DNA from: Mitsuokella multacida DSM 20544
Lineage (GTDB): Bacteria > Bacillota > Negativicutes > Selenomonadales > Selenomonadaceae
Direction: 5' to 3'
NCBI RefSeq assembly: GCF_000155955.1
Contig: NZ_GG697141.2
Coordinates: 186,001 to 250,000 of the forward strand
Length of the DNA stretch: 64,000 nucleotides
Shown here: piece after piece, positions 18,000-27,808 of the stretch
How positions within the stretch are numbered: the first letter of the stretch is position 1
Layout: each line of letters opens with the position of its first letter
Translations under genes and position numbers: made by a program
Notes under the pieces: generated by a model
Databases searched by the model: none
The model's input: the letters and a program-made list of their open reading frames with translations, nothing else
What the model was told of the DNA's origin: nothing

Positions 18000-19715
18000 A
18001 TGTGGTGCAAACACTGTGAGATAGAGACAAACGAAAAAGAATGCCCGATTTGCGGGCAAAAAACAGAAATGAATGTTCCTACAGAAATTTATTGGTGCGA
18101 GCATTGCCAGGTACCGATTATCCGTCGAGTCAATCAGTCCGGTCAGTCAGAATGCCCGATTTGCGGACAAAAGACGAAGTATATGGCATCTGACCTGCGC
18201 CCAGTTTTTCCAGAAGAGCGACTGCTGTTGGAATTGCTCTTGAAATTTGAGCCCTTGAGCTTGGCTGAAAAATCTATCTGGGCAAATAAGAACCGCTATT
18301 ACATTGACGGTCATTCCAAGGTAATTACAGCCAAGAACTATGAAGCAGCTGATATTGAGCAGGTAAGGAAAATTCTGCAGGAACATGCTCAGGAAAAATA
18401 TTCTGGAGCCTTTAAGCGTCATATCCAAGACTTTTTGACAGTCAATCGTCATCATCTGCAGTCTATCATCGACGAGGCTCATCAGTTTATCAGAGAGGAA
18501 GCTTCTAAATATCCTGCAGAGAATATAGTATTGTCATTTTCAGGTGGCAAAGATTCGACAGTTACGGCAGACATTGTCACAAAGGCACTGAGCAATCCGA
18601 GTCTTGTTCATATTTTTGGCAATACAACATTGGAATTCCCGACAACATTGACATACGCAGAGCGGTTCCGTAAGAATCATCCACAGGCCATTTTTCAGAT
18701 TGCCCAGAATCGGGAACAAAATTTCATGGATATGTGCAAAGTAATTGGCCCGCCTGCCAGGATGATGCGCTGGTGCTGTTCTATGTTCAAAACAGGACCG
18801 ATTACACGAGTCATTAGTAATCTGTATCGAAATCAGCAGATTTTGACTTTTTATGGTATCCGTCGTTATGAGTCTGTCAGCCGCAGTAAATACAATCGCG
18901 TTGAGAAGAATACAGAGTCGGTAAAGATACAGCAGCAGACGGTTGCTGCCCCTATATTCAATTGGAAGGATATTGATGTCTGGCTTTATATCTTGGGTGA
19001 GAAAATTGACTTTAATGATGCTTATCGCTTGGGATATGACCGTGTTGGCTGTTGGTGCTGCCCTAACAATAATAAAAGAGCGCAGTTTCTTTCCAATATA
19101 TATATGCCAGAGCGTTCGACGAAGTGGCGTAACTTTTTGATTGACTTTGCCCATGAGATCGGCAAGGAAGATGCCGAGGTTTATGTTGGTACGGGCAAGT
19201 GGAAGGCACGACAGGGCGGAAATGGACTTCCTGCAGCTAAAACTGTCAAATTGCAGTATACGAACTGTACTTCAGAAGAACATTCAAAGATATATAAACT
19301 GTTCCGGCCATATGATGATGAACTGGTGAATATGTTTGTGCCGTTCGGAAAATTAGCACCGGAACTTGGCAGAAGATTACTGCATGAGACTGTAGTGTTG
19401 GATATCCATACCAATGTTCCTATTTTGTCCATTCAGCCGTTTAAGCAGGATGATTATGAACATGCAGTCAAGGTCAAGACAATGAATGTCAAGGACCATG
19501 ATGCACTGCAGAGAATGGCAGGATATCAGATACGAAAGTTCAACGCATGCCGCCGCTGCCTGAAATGTGAATCCTTATGTCGGACAGGGGCTATTTCTAT
19601 CATTGGAGATTCTTATTGTATTGATCCACAGAAATGCATACACTGTCAGAAGTGCATGAATGCAAAATATTTAGCGGGCGGCTGTATGATGGATAAATAT
19701 TTAAGAACGAAGTAA
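18000..19715 (+). CDS. sspD: SspD-like DNA phosphorothioation protein (PAPS-reductase/ATP-pyrophosphatase fold)
   Basis: A 571-residue member of the DndC/SspD branch of PAPS-reductase-like enzymes, which activate DNA with ATP and insert sulfur into the backbone. Residues ~3-55 hold two similar zinc-ribbon repeats (CKHC...CPIC and CEHC...CPIC). The PP-loop SFSGGKDST is at about residue 180. Core cysteines likely to bind an Fe-S cluster are in MMRWCCSMFK and GCWCCPNNN. Residues ~517-560 form an added ferredoxin-like region (C-x2-C-x2-C-x3-C, then C-x5-C-x2-C-x2-C). It is the first gene after the promoter at 17866. The ribosome-binding site is weak (AAGGT, 11 nt upstream). SspD, not DndC, is chosen because DUF4007, SspC-like and SspE-like genes follow. 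Confidence 0.82.
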   Translation: MWCKHCEIETNEKECPICGQKTEMNVPTEIYWCEHCQVPIIRRVNQSGQSECPICGQKTKYMASDLRPVFPEERLLLELLLKFEPLSLAEKSIWANKNRYYIDGHSKVITAKNYEAADIEQVRKILQEHAQEKYSGAFKRHIQDFLTVNRHHLQSIIDEAHQFIREEASKYPAENIVLSFSGGKDSTVTADIVTKALSNPSLVHIFGNTTLEFPTTLTYAERFRKNHPQAIFQIAQNREQNFMDMCKVIGPPARMMRWCCSMFKTGPITRVISNLYRNQQILTFYGIRRYESVSRSKYNRVEKNTESVKIQQQTVAAPIFNWKDIDVWLYILGEKIDFNDAYRLGYDRVGCWCCPNNNKRAQFLSNIYMPERSTKWRNFLIDFAHEIGKEDAEVYVGTGKWKARQGGNGLPAAKTVKLQYTNCTSEEHSKIYKLFRPYDDELVNMFVPFGKLAPELGRRLLHETVVLDIHTNVPILSIQPFKQDDYEHAVKVKTMNVKDHDALQRMAGYQIRKFNACRRCLKCESLCRTGAISIIGDSYCIDPQKCIHCQKCMNAKYLAGGCMMDKYLRTK

Positions 19716-19727
19716 CGTATCGTTACT
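19711..19727. promoter_or_regulatory. Inverted repeat between sspD and sspB
   Basis: AGTAACG-TAT-CGTTACT is a perfect 7-bp inverted repeat that overlaps the sspD stop codon. Its half-sites (GTAACG/CGTTAC) resemble the ATAACG/CGTTAT half-sites in the ssp promoter. It may be a second operator or a small RNA hairpin; there is no T run. Confidence 0.5.
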
Positions 19728-19758
19728 ATAGCAAATAGATGAGTGAGGAGAATCAAGT

Positions 19759-20646
19759 ATGAAATTCAGGGGCCATGAGACATTCTTTATCCGTAAAGGC
19801 TGGCTTACCAAAGGGATGAAATATGTAAAGCGTCATCCAGACGTATTTGTCAGCAAAGAAGAAAAGCCCATGGATGTCCTGGGAATTGGTTCTAATATGG
19901 TTAGATCTCTTCGCTATTGGATGCAGGCTGTTGGCATCACAAAAGAGCCGACACATGGTAAGAGAACTCAGCAGTTTACACCGTTAGGAGAACTTATCTA
20001 TCGTTATGATCGCTACATCGAGGAACAGGGAACGCTTTCATTACTGCAATATGAGTTGGCTTCGAATCAGGAAGAAGCGACAGCGTGGTATTTTTTCTTT
20101 AATGAATTTCAGATGTTGGAATTCACGAGAGATGATTTCATCAGAAGCCTTAAAAATTATGTTTTAATGAAGGATGAAGAGACAAGTGTAGCGGATCGTT
20201 CATATCAAGATGATTTTAGCTGCATCATCAACACATACATTCCTAGAATCAAAGGCGGCCGACTGCAGTTTTCTCCTGAGAACAATATTGCCTGTCCCTT
20301 GGGAGAATTGGGCTTGATTGATTACGTCAGTCAAGATAGAACGATTTATCGCAAGACGATGGTCCAGCCGCAGATGTTATCTCCATATATTGCTTTAGCC
20401 ATGATTCTTTTGCAGCATGGTGATAATACAGAGGTTTCCTTGGAATCACTGCTTCATGCGTCTAAAAGTATTGGCAGAGCATTTAATCTTGATATGACAA
20501 CTTTGATGCAGCTGCTGAAACAATTAGAGCAGTTGGGGGAAGTCGAAGTCGTACGTACGGCAGGTCTGGATGTAGTGCACATTATGACAGAATATACGGC
20601 ACAAGAGTGTATAGAACAGTATTATCAAGACATCTTAAAGGAATGA
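19759..20646 (+). CDS. sspB: SspB-like DUF4007 protein (DNA nicking component)
   Basis: A 295-residue DUF4007 protein. The family hallmark is at the N-terminus: FRGHETFFIRKGWLTKGMKY, followed by VLGIGSNMVRSLRYWMQAVG. In characterised SspABCD systems SspB is the nickase that opens one strand so that sulfur can be inserted; that role is taken from family knowledge. No classical nuclease motif is readable by eye. The C-terminal third looks like a winged-helix region (MTTLMQLLKQLEQLGEVEVV). The gene starts 43 bp after sspD with a GAGGAG site and sits 10 bp before sspC. Confidence 0.82.
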   Translation: MKFRGHETFFIRKGWLTKGMKYVKRHPDVFVSKEEKPMDVLGIGSNMVRSLRYWMQAVGITKEPTHGKRTQQFTPLGELIYRYDRYIEEQGTLSLLQYELASNQEEATAWYFFFNEFQMLEFTRDDFIRSLKNYVLMKDEETSVADRSYQDDFSCIINTYIPRIKGGRLQFSPENNIACPLGELGLIDYVSQDRTIYRKTMVQPQMLSPYIALAMILLQHGDNTEVSLESLLHASKSIGRAFNLDMTTLMQLLKQLEQLGEVEVVRTAGLDVVHIMTEYTAQECIEQYYQDILKE

Positions 20647-20656
20647 AGAGAAAATT

Positions 20657-23600
20657 ATGAGTGAAATGATACACATAGCATCGGGATTCCAGTATTCTGT
20701 GAATCTGCGTTATGACCTTAATCGTGAGGATAAAATAGAGAACTTCATTCCGACTTCGGCTGCATTGGATTTTATGGAAGACATCATGAAGTCTATCAGA
20801 GAAAATTCTACAGAACGGGCGAGAGTCTTAGTCGGGGCTTATGGTAAAGGAAAATCTCATATGGTCCTGACAATGCTGGGATTGCTGCTGAAAAAAGATT
20901 TGCAGAAGTTCAAGCATTTACAGCCTAAATTATCTGAGCATAAGGCCTTAGCAAAGGAGATTGACCGCTATTATAGCAGTTCGGGGAAGATTCTGCCGGT
21001 CATCATCTCAGGCAGCAGTACAAGTATTCCTCAGTCGTTCCTGACGGCCTTGGAGCAGTCCTTAAGAGATAATAATCTTTTGGATATTATGCCAGACACA
21101 AATTATAAGGCAGCGGTACAATGCATTCAAAAGTGGCAGCAGGAATATCCGGATACGTATCAGGCATATATCAATATGATTGCTGATGAGCCAGAAGATT
21201 TTATCAAACGCCTGGCACAGTATGATGTGCAGGCCTATGAAATTTTTGAACGTTTGTATCCACAGCTGACGGCAGGAAGTGTATTTAATCCATTCCTTGG
21301 TTTTGATATTGCAGAACTTTACAGCAGCGTAGTGCGTTCCCTGAAAGATAAGGGGTATCAAGGAATTTATGTCGTCTATGATGAATTTAGCAAGTATCTG
21401 GAAGCGAACATACAGGAAGCTTCTGTCAGTGATACAAAGATGCTGCAGGATTTCGCAGAGAAATGCAATCGCAGTGGCAAAGAACAGCTTCATCTTTTGT
21501 TGATATCGCATAAGGAGATTGCGAATTATATCGACCGTCTGCCAAAACAGAAGACCGATGGCTGGCGCGGTGTCTCGGAACGATTCAAACACGTCCATAT
21601 GCGTGCAGAATACGCTCAGACGTATGAACTGATTGATAACGTCATTCAAAAAGAAGAATTATTGTGGAAATCGTTCACTAAAAAATATCATGACCAATTT
21701 ACGTTGCTGATGAGGCAATACTTAAACCATTCGATATTTGCCGATTTAAATCATAAAGTAGCAGCGCGTGTTATCTTGGAATCTTATCCGTTGCATCCGG
21801 TATCTGTCTTTATTCTGCCGCGCTTGTCAGAGCGTATTGCCCAGAACGAAAGAACGCTGTTTACCTTCTTATCGGCAGATGGTACTGCGACTTTGCGGGA
21901 TTTTTTGCGTCGGTATGGCCAGGATGATTTTCATCTTATTACGGCAGACCTTTTATTTGATTATTTCCATCCTTTGATGGAAAAGGAAGCCTATGACGGA
22001 GAAATTCACCAGCGCTATCTGCTGGCAAAATCCATTCTGCAAAAAGTTCATGAGAATGAATTGCAGCAGAAAATTGTTAAAATCCTGGCGCTGTTTTACA
22101 TGGTAGAACAGTTTGATGTGTTGCCACCGACAAGAGAAGAATTGACAAATATCCTGCGTTTTGCTTATTCGGCAGAAGCGATTGATTCTGCACTTGATGA
22201 TTTAATCGAACGTCAATATGTTGTATATCTGAAACGCAGCAACGGGTATCTTTGCCTGAAACAGAGCTCGGGTGTTGATGTACAGCAGAAAATAAAAGAT
22301 TTCATCGCTTCACATCAGGATATAGATATGAAGACGCTGCTCAACGGCATGAATTTTAACCGCTATCTCTATCCAGCAAGGTATAACGATGAACGAGAAA
22401 TTACCCGCTTTTTTGCAGTTGAATTTATTACGGCTGAAGAAGTCAGGGAAGACGTGAATTGGCAGGTAAAAAGCGAATCGATAGCAGCAGATGGTGTCAT
22501 TTATGCAGTTTTGCCAAATGAAGAGGCCGAGATTCAACAAACAGCGGATGTATTGCAAAAATCTGGTGATGAGACAAAAAGATTTGTCTTTGTGGTACCA
22601 AAGCATTATCAGCCTATTCGTGATACCTTGTTCGGTTTCTATGCAGCAGGACAGCTAAGAGATGCAGCGGGAGAAGATTATGTTCTTCGCGATGAATATA
22701 ATCTGATTTATGAAGATTATTATGTCATAGTGAGGTCTTTCCTGCAGAGCTATACTCGTCCGGAAATGAAACAGGCCTATTATTATCATATGGGACAGCG
22801 TCTGCATATTCGCAGACGTGCAGAGTTATCGACATTGTTATCTAAAATCTGTGACTTTACTTACCCGATGACGCCGGTTATTAATAATGAAGTCATCAAT
22901 AAAAATGAAATCACGGTAATGGCAGCTAGGAGTCGTCATAAAGTTGTAACAGCCATACTGCGTCCGATAACAGAGCCAAATTTAGGTTTGATAGGCTCAG
23001 GGCAGGATATGTCTATTATGCGCAGCACTTTGATGCGTACAGGGATTTTGACAGCAGATAATGATAAATGGCAGTGGCATAAGCATACCGGAGATGCGGA
23101 AATGGATTATACGATGGCCACTATTAGTGCATTTCTGGAGCATGCAGGTGAAAACCAGCCAGAGTCTTTTGCTGATTTGTATTATCAGTTGATGTCACCG
23201 ACTGGACGTATTGGTTTGCGCAGGGGCGTTATACCGATTTTATTAGCGGTGGCAATGCGTCCATACTTGCAGTCGCTGTTGATTTATGAAAAGGATGAGC
23301 AGTTGCCGATTCAGGCTGACACGCTGGAGCAGATTAATGCTCATCCAGAAAATTATCAATTGAGAAGACTTAATTGGTCGCAGGAAAAAGAAACGTATAT
23401 CGAAGATTTGGGGCAGCTCTTTAACGCATCACTGCAGGATCATGTTCAGGGCAGAGTCGATTACGATGCAACAGCACATGCTATTATGGCCTGGTATCTT
23501 GCTCTTCCGAAATATACTAAAGAATTACAGCAAAAGCCAACAGGTGAAAAACTAGAGAAAAAAATCAGGGCATTTCGCAAGGCTGTAAGCTCAGAGCGAA

Positions 23601-24262
23601 GCAGCAGCAAGTTGCTTTTTGTCAAAATGCCTGAAGCATGTCAGTTGACAATAAATGATGCAGGTGTTCTTATTGATGCAATAAAAAATATCAAGACCGA
23701 ATTGGATAATGCGCTGGATGCGTTGGTAAATGAAATTTGTCAATTTATGATAAAAGTCTTCAGAAACGCACAGCCTGAACGAGCATCTCTTCATTCCATT
23801 TTGATGGACTGGTATGAGCAGCTGCCCTCTGCTATTGGAGAAGAAGTTTTTTCGGATGGTACAACTATCTTCCTTAAAATTTGTCAGGGTGACCTCTTAG
23901 GTGATGTACAGCTCATTCGGCAGTTAGCCCGAGAGGTAACAGGGCTGCGCCTGGAAGATTGGTCAGATAGGACATATTCAGAATTCTGTACGAAAGTAAA
24001 ACGCTATAAACAGACGGCAGAAGAATTTCAGCCTGTAAATCAGGAAAATGCAGAAACAGCAGAAGAAGTGGAAGATGGATATTACTTCTCTTATCCGGAA
24101 GCCGGACAAATGGTACGCAGACATTTCGTCAAGGTGCCATATTCTCCTAGAGCTAAGCTGCTGTTGAACAGCATCACGGCAGATATTGAAGCAATGGGAC
24201 AGGCTATCAATCCTGAGGAAAAACGTCAAGTAGTGGCAGAAATCCTGCAAAAGCTCTTTTAA
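20657..24262 (+). CDS. sspC: SspC-like large P-loop ATPase
   Basis: A 1,201-residue ATPase. The Walker A motif GAYGKGKSHM is at about residue 60 and a Walker B-like stretch, GIYVVYDEFSKYL, near 240. The remainder is long and helical without a domain I can name; similar large ATPases occur in SspABCD and BREX systems. Its position between DUF4007 and cysteine desulfurase genes identifies it as SspC, which is thought to supply ATPase and remodelling activity during single-strand phosphorothioation. BREX is unlikely because no PglX methyltransferase, PglZ or BrxL is present. The start at 20657 has GAAGAG upstream, and sspA follows after 11 bp. Confidence 0.78.
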   Translation: MSEMIHIASGFQYSVNLRYDLNREDKIENFIPTSAALDFMEDIMKSIRENSTERARVLVGAYGKGKSHMVLTMLGLLLKKDLQKFKHLQPKLSEHKALAKEIDRYYSSSGKILPVIISGSSTSIPQSFLTALEQSLRDNNLLDIMPDTNYKAAVQCIQKWQQEYPDTYQAYINMIADEPEDFIKRLAQYDVQAYEIFERLYPQLTAGSVFNPFLGFDIAELYSSVVRSLKDKGYQGIYVVYDEFSKYLEANIQEASVSDTKMLQDFAEKCNRSGKEQLHLLLISHKEIANYIDRLPKQKTDGWRGVSERFKHVHMRAEYAQTYELIDNVIQKEELLWKSFTKKYHDQFTLLMRQYLNHSIFADLNHKVAARVILESYPLHPVSVFILPRLSERIAQNERTLFTFLSADGTATLRDFLRRYGQDDFHLITADLLFDYFHPLMEKEAYDGEIHQRYLLAKSILQKVHENELQQKIVKILALFYMVEQFDVLPPTREELTNILRFAYSAEAIDSALDDLIERQYVVYLKRSNGYLCLKQSSGVDVQQKIKDFIASHQDIDMKTLLNGMNFNRYLYPARYNDEREITRFFAVEFITAEEVREDVNWQVKSESIAADGVIYAVLPNEEAEIQQTADVLQKSGDETKRFVFVVPKHYQPIRDTLFGFYAAGQLRDAAGEDYVLRDEYNLIYEDYYVIVRSFLQSYTRPEMKQAYYYHMGQRLHIRRRAELSTLLSKICDFTYPMTPVINNEVINKNEITVMAARSRHKVVTAILRPITEPNLGLIGSGQDMSIMRSTLMRTGILTADNDKWQWHKHTGDAEMDYTMATISAFLEHAGENQPESFADLYYQLMSPTGRIGLRRGVIPILLAVAMRPYLQSLLIYEKDEQLPIQADTLEQINAHPENYQLRRLNWSQEKETYIEDLGQLFNASLQDHVQGRVDYDATAHAIMAWYLALPKYTKELQQKPTGEKLEKKIRAFRKAVSSERSSSKLLFVKMPEACQLTINDAGVLIDAIKNIKTELDNALDALVNEICQFMIKVFRNAQPERASLHSILMDWYEQLPSAIGEEVFSDGTTIFLKICQGDLLGDVQLIRQLAREVTGLRLEDWSDRTYSEFCTKVKRYKQTAEEFQPVNQENAETAEEVEDGYYFSYPEAGQMVRRHFVKVPYSPRAKLLLNSITADIEAMGQAINPEEKRQVVAEILQKLF

Positions 24263-24273
24263 GGGAGGAAGCT

Positions 24274-25419
24274 ATGGAATATTTTGATAATGCAGCGACA
24301 ACATATCCTAAACCAGAATGTGTTTATCATGAAATGGACAACTTTTACCGCAGTCATGGTGGCAGTGCCGGCAGGGGAACCCATGAAGGAGCGAAGTCCG
24401 CAGGAATGCTGATTGCTGAGACCAGAGACCGGCTTAAATCCCTTTTTCATGCGCCGAATCATGAGGTCATCTTTACACCGACAGCTACATTGGCGTTGAA
24501 TATGATTATTCAAGGAATGATTAAAGCTGGGGCTCGTAATATCTATATATCGCCATTTGAGCATAACGCAGTCACCCGAGTGCTCCATGCTTTGGCTAAA
24601 GAATACACGCTGTCTGTTCATCAACTCAAAGTCAGAGATAATCTTGCTTATGATATGGAACGCATCCGTTATCAGTTTGATAAACAGGCACCAGATTTTG
24701 TTATTGTATCGCATGCAAGCAATGTTATTGGTTTGATTGCACCAGCGCCGGATATTTTCTCTTTAGCAAAAAAATATCAAGCTTGTACATTATTGGATAT
24801 GTCACAGACCGCAGGACTGGTAGATATCGATATACAACGTTCTGATTGTGATTTTGCCGTTTTTGCTGGACATAAGACATTATACGGCCCTACAGGTATT
24901 TCAGGATTCCTTATGAAGCCGGAGATTTCGCTACCGCCAGTTCTATTCGGGGGAACTGGTGTGGCTTCGGCAGAACAAGATATGCCGCAGGATTTGCCAG
25001 CACGTTATGAGATGGGAACAATGAATATCTCAGGCATCGCTGGGCTGCATGCAGCGTTAGGCTGGCTGCTGGAGACAGGGATTGACAATATACGCAAACG
25101 GGAACATGCAAATCGTCAGCAGCTGTTGGAAATTCTTGAAGGATATGACTATTTACAGTTGGTTGGGGTTAATCCGGAAAGAGAGTACATTGGTGTGGTA
25201 TCGGTGCTTATTGATGGAATCAGCAGTGATAGTGCGGGACCACTTTTTGATGAACATGACATTGCCATCCGGACAGGCCTGCAATGTGCACCCTTGGCAC
25301 ATAAGTTTTTAGGGACATTCCCCGCAGGGACACTTCGCTTTAGTGTCAGTTATTTCACGACAGAAAGGGATTTTGAAGCATTGAAGTCCGTTTTGGATGA
25401 AATACAAGAAGATATATAA
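24274..25419 (+). CDS. sspA: SspA-like cysteine desulfurase
   Basis: A 381-residue PLP-dependent class V aminotransferase that releases sulfur from cysteine. It begins MEYFDNAATTYPKP, has the PLP Lys in FAGHKTLYGP (K201) and the catalytic Cys in TGLQCAPLAHK (C338). The PAGTLRFSVSYF segment is typical of the family. The sulfur would be handed to SspD for DNA modification. Other cysteine desulfurases serve Fe-S cluster or tRNA thiolation pathways, but the 11-bp and 10-bp gaps to neighbours inside this operon tie it to phosphorothioation. GGGAGG precedes the start. Confidence 0.88.
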   Translation: MEYFDNAATTYPKPECVYHEMDNFYRSHGGSAGRGTHEGAKSAGMLIAETRDRLKSLFHAPNHEVIFTPTATLALNMIIQGMIKAGARNIYISPFEHNAVTRVLHALAKEYTLSVHQLKVRDNLAYDMERIRYQFDKQAPDFVIVSHASNVIGLIAPAPDIFSLAKKYQACTLLDMSQTAGLVDIDIQRSDCDFAVFAGHKTLYGPTGISGFLMKPEISLPPVLFGGTGVASAEQDMPQDLPARYEMGTMNISGIAGLHAALGWLLETGIDNIRKREHANRQQLLEILEGYDYLQLVGVNPEREYIGVVSVLIDGISSDSAGPLFDEHDIAIRTGLQCAPLAHKFLGTFPAGTLRFSVSYFTTERDFEALKSVLDEIQEDI

Positions 25420-25429
25420 GAGGTCAGAT

Positions 25430-27625
25430 ATGAGTTTACAGGATATTGCACTGAAAACAGAATATCGTTCCTTTCAGGATGATATCGCGCAGGATTTTTA
25501 TATCCCCGCTTTGAAGCAGGCCGTCAGATATAAAAGGGCAGTGGGCTTTTTCTCTTCATCCATTTTGTCAATGATAACAGCAGGCTTGTATGAATTTTAT
25601 CAGCACGAAGGCAAAATCGAATTGTTGGCATCGCCTAAACTTTCAAGAAAAGACATAGAAGCTATTGAACAGGGATATGCTGCAAGAGAAACCGTTATCG
25701 AGCGATCTTTGAGGCGGGAATTATTGGATTATGAAGATTTCTGTACGCTGAATCGCTTGAACTTGCTGGCAAATCTTATTGCTGATGAACGTCTTGATAT
25801 CAAGATTGTGGTGCCAAAAGGCAGAAAAGGTATTGGCATGTATCATGAGAAAGTTGGTCTGCTTGAAGATTCTTTTGGCAATATTGTGGCCTTTTCAGGA
25901 TCGATGAATGAGAGCGGTAATGCGTTGGAGCAGAATTATGAATCCTTCGATGTCTTTTGTTCATGGCAAGAAGCAGATGCTGCAAGAGTCATGCAGAAAT
26001 CAGCTGACTTTACTCGCTTATGGTATAATCTTGATTCCCATGCATCGGTGCAAACATTTCCTGAAGTTACATCATATCTGGTAGATAAATATCGTATAGG
26101 CCCAGTAAAACCGATAAAAGAAATTTATCCTGTATATCATCCTCAGTCAGATGAACAAATCGCAGAAACGGTTGACGATAACGAGGCTAAAGTCGAGTCT
26201 CAAAAGTCAGGATTTCAAATCCCTAAAGAATTGAGGCTTTATTCCTATCAGCAGCAGGCAATTAATTCATGGCGGCAGCATGGCTATCGTGGCATCTTTG
26301 ATATGGCGACAGGAACAGGTAAGACGCTGACTGGATTGGGAGCATTGGCGGCTTTATGTGAGCAGAAGCCGCGTCTGGCTGTTATTATCGTTTGTCCTTA
26401 TCAGCATTTGGTTGACCAGTGGGGTGAGGATATCGAAAAATTCAAGGTGCATCCAATTATCGGACATAGCGCATCACCACAGCATAATTATAAGGAAAGA
26501 CTCAGATGGGCAGTATTCAGCTTTAACCTAGAAGCTCGAGATTTTTTCTGCTTTATTTGCACGAATGCGACATTTGCTGCTGATTGGGCACAAGCAGAAT
26601 TCGCCAAACTGAAGGAACCATCAGTTTTAGTGGTAGACGAAGCACATAATTTTGGTGCTGAAAAATTAATGCAGACGCTGCAGAAGAACTATACCTATCG
26701 ATTAGCACTTTCCGCAACGATGGACCGACATAATGATCCGGAGGGAACAGAGTGCCTGTATCGATTCTTTGGCGATGTATGCATTCATTATGACCTTGGA
26801 CGGGCAATTCAAGAAAAAAAGCTTGTGCCGTATGACTATTATCCTGTTGTCATTTACCTCACGGAAACAGAATTGAAAAAATATCAACAGCTGACCATCG
26901 AGATAGGTAAAGGCATCTATAAAAAGAAAGGAAAAATCATTGTTACACAAAAGGCTAAAACGCTGCTGCTAAAGAGGTCGCGTATAGTTGCTGGGGCAAT
27001 GAACAAAGTCGAAAAGCTGCGCGAAATGATGCTAGAATTTAAAGATAAGCATGACATGTTGATTTATTGCGGCGCAGCACAAGTCGGCATAGAAGATGAA
27101 AATTTGGATATCCGGCAAATTGATTACATCTCGCGTATGTTGAATTTTGAGTTAGAAATGAGAACGGCACAGTTCACATCCAAAGAGTCTATGGACGAAA
27201 GAGCTCGGCGGATAGAAGAATTCAAGTCACATGACATACAAGCCCTAGTGGCCATTAAATGTCTTGATGAAGGCGTCAATATTCCGAGTATTCGCACGGC
27301 GTTTATTCTAGCTAGTACGACAAACCCGAAAGAATATATCCAGCGACGGGGTCGTGTATTAAGGCGTTATCCAGGGAAAGAATCTGCAGTTATCTATGAT
27401 TTTATTACCTTGCCACGTTCCTTGGACGAAGTTCGAAATTCAGATGCAGCATTAGGATGGCATGAACTGGCCTTGGTAAAAAATGAGCTCAACAGAATGG
27501 TAGAATTCCGTAATCTTGCTAGGAATTTTTATGTATCGGATCATTTGATTGATGAAATAAGGGATACGTACAATATTCCGATAACAGAAACTGGATTTGT
27601 TGATGAAAGAGAAGAGTGGGGGTAG
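25430..27625 (+). CDS. PLD-like/DEAH-box SF2 helicase (probable SspFGH-module subunit)
   Basis: A 731-residue fusion. Residues ~1-200 resemble a phospholipase-D-type nuclease domain with one HxK motif (YHEKVGLLED, about 138) and FSGSMNES downstream. Residues ~270-700 are a superfamily 2 helicase: Walker A DMATGTGKT (about 293), DEAH box VVDEAHNF (about 402), motif III ALSATMD and motif VI QRRGRVLRRYPG. Such a protein could translocate on DNA and cut it. SspFGH modules have been reported next to sspBCD and damage unmodified DNA; I place this protein there by context but do not assign its letter. ATG 25430 is chosen over 25397, which would overlap sspA. Confidence 0.75.
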   Translation: MSLQDIALKTEYRSFQDDIAQDFYIPALKQAVRYKRAVGFFSSSILSMITAGLYEFYQHEGKIELLASPKLSRKDIEAIEQGYAARETVIERSLRRELLDYEDFCTLNRLNLLANLIADERLDIKIVVPKGRKGIGMYHEKVGLLEDSFGNIVAFSGSMNESGNALEQNYESFDVFCSWQEADAARVMQKSADFTRLWYNLDSHASVQTFPEVTSYLVDKYRIGPVKPIKEIYPVYHPQSDEQIAETVDDNEAKVESQKSGFQIPKELRLYSYQQQAINSWRQHGYRGIFDMATGTGKTLTGLGALAALCEQKPRLAVIIVCPYQHLVDQWGEDIEKFKVHPIIGHSASPQHNYKERLRWAVFSFNLEARDFFCFICTNATFAADWAQAEFAKLKEPSVLVVDEAHNFGAEKLMQTLQKNYTYRLALSATMDRHNDPEGTECLYRFFGDVCIHYDLGRAIQEKKLVPYDYYPVVIYLTETELKKYQQLTIEIGKGIYKKKGKIIVTQKAKTLLLKRSRIVAGAMNKVEKLREMMLEFKDKHDMLIYCGAAQVGIEDENLDIRQIDYISRMLNFELEMRTAQFTSKESMDERARRIEEFKSHDIQALVAIKCLDEGVNIPSIRTAFILASTTNPKEYIQRRGRVLRRYPGKESAVIYDFITLPRSLDEVRNSDAALGWHELALVKNELNRMVEFRNLARNFYVSDHLIDEIRDTYNIPITETGFVDEREEWG

Positions 27626-27629
27626 TCAT

Positions 27630-27803
27630 ATGGATGGACAGCAGGATTTTAAAGTTGATCAGGATATTGTCAAACGCTTGATATTCAGGATTATCATGGA
27701 TGAAAATAAAAACCTGAAATTTCCATACAACCAAAGAACACCTGACAATAAAATGGCGGAGAAGATATACCAAAACATTGTCGATGAAGTTTCAAAGGGG
27801 TGA
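27630..27803 (+). CDS. Small uncharacterised protein in the defence operon, 57 aa
   Basis: A 57-residue charged protein beginning MDGQQDFKVDQDIVKRLIFR. It has no motif, signal peptide or membrane segment that I recognise. GTGGGGG lies just upstream, it starts 4 bp after the helicase stop, and its own stop overlaps the region where the DndD-like gene starts, so it looks translated as part of the operon and not a chance frame. It may be a small structural or inhibitory subunit of the helicase/SMC module. Function unknown. Confidence 0.6.
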   Translation: MDGQQDFKVDQDIVKRLIFRIIMDENKNLKFPYNQRTPDNKMAEKIYQNIVDEVSKG

Positions 27804-27808
27804 ATGAC

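Noticed and set aside
20657-24262. BREX (BrxC) interpretation of the large ATPase
   Set aside because: No BREX methyltransferase, PglZ phosphatase or BrxL is present, whereas the sulfur-modification genes are all adjacent.
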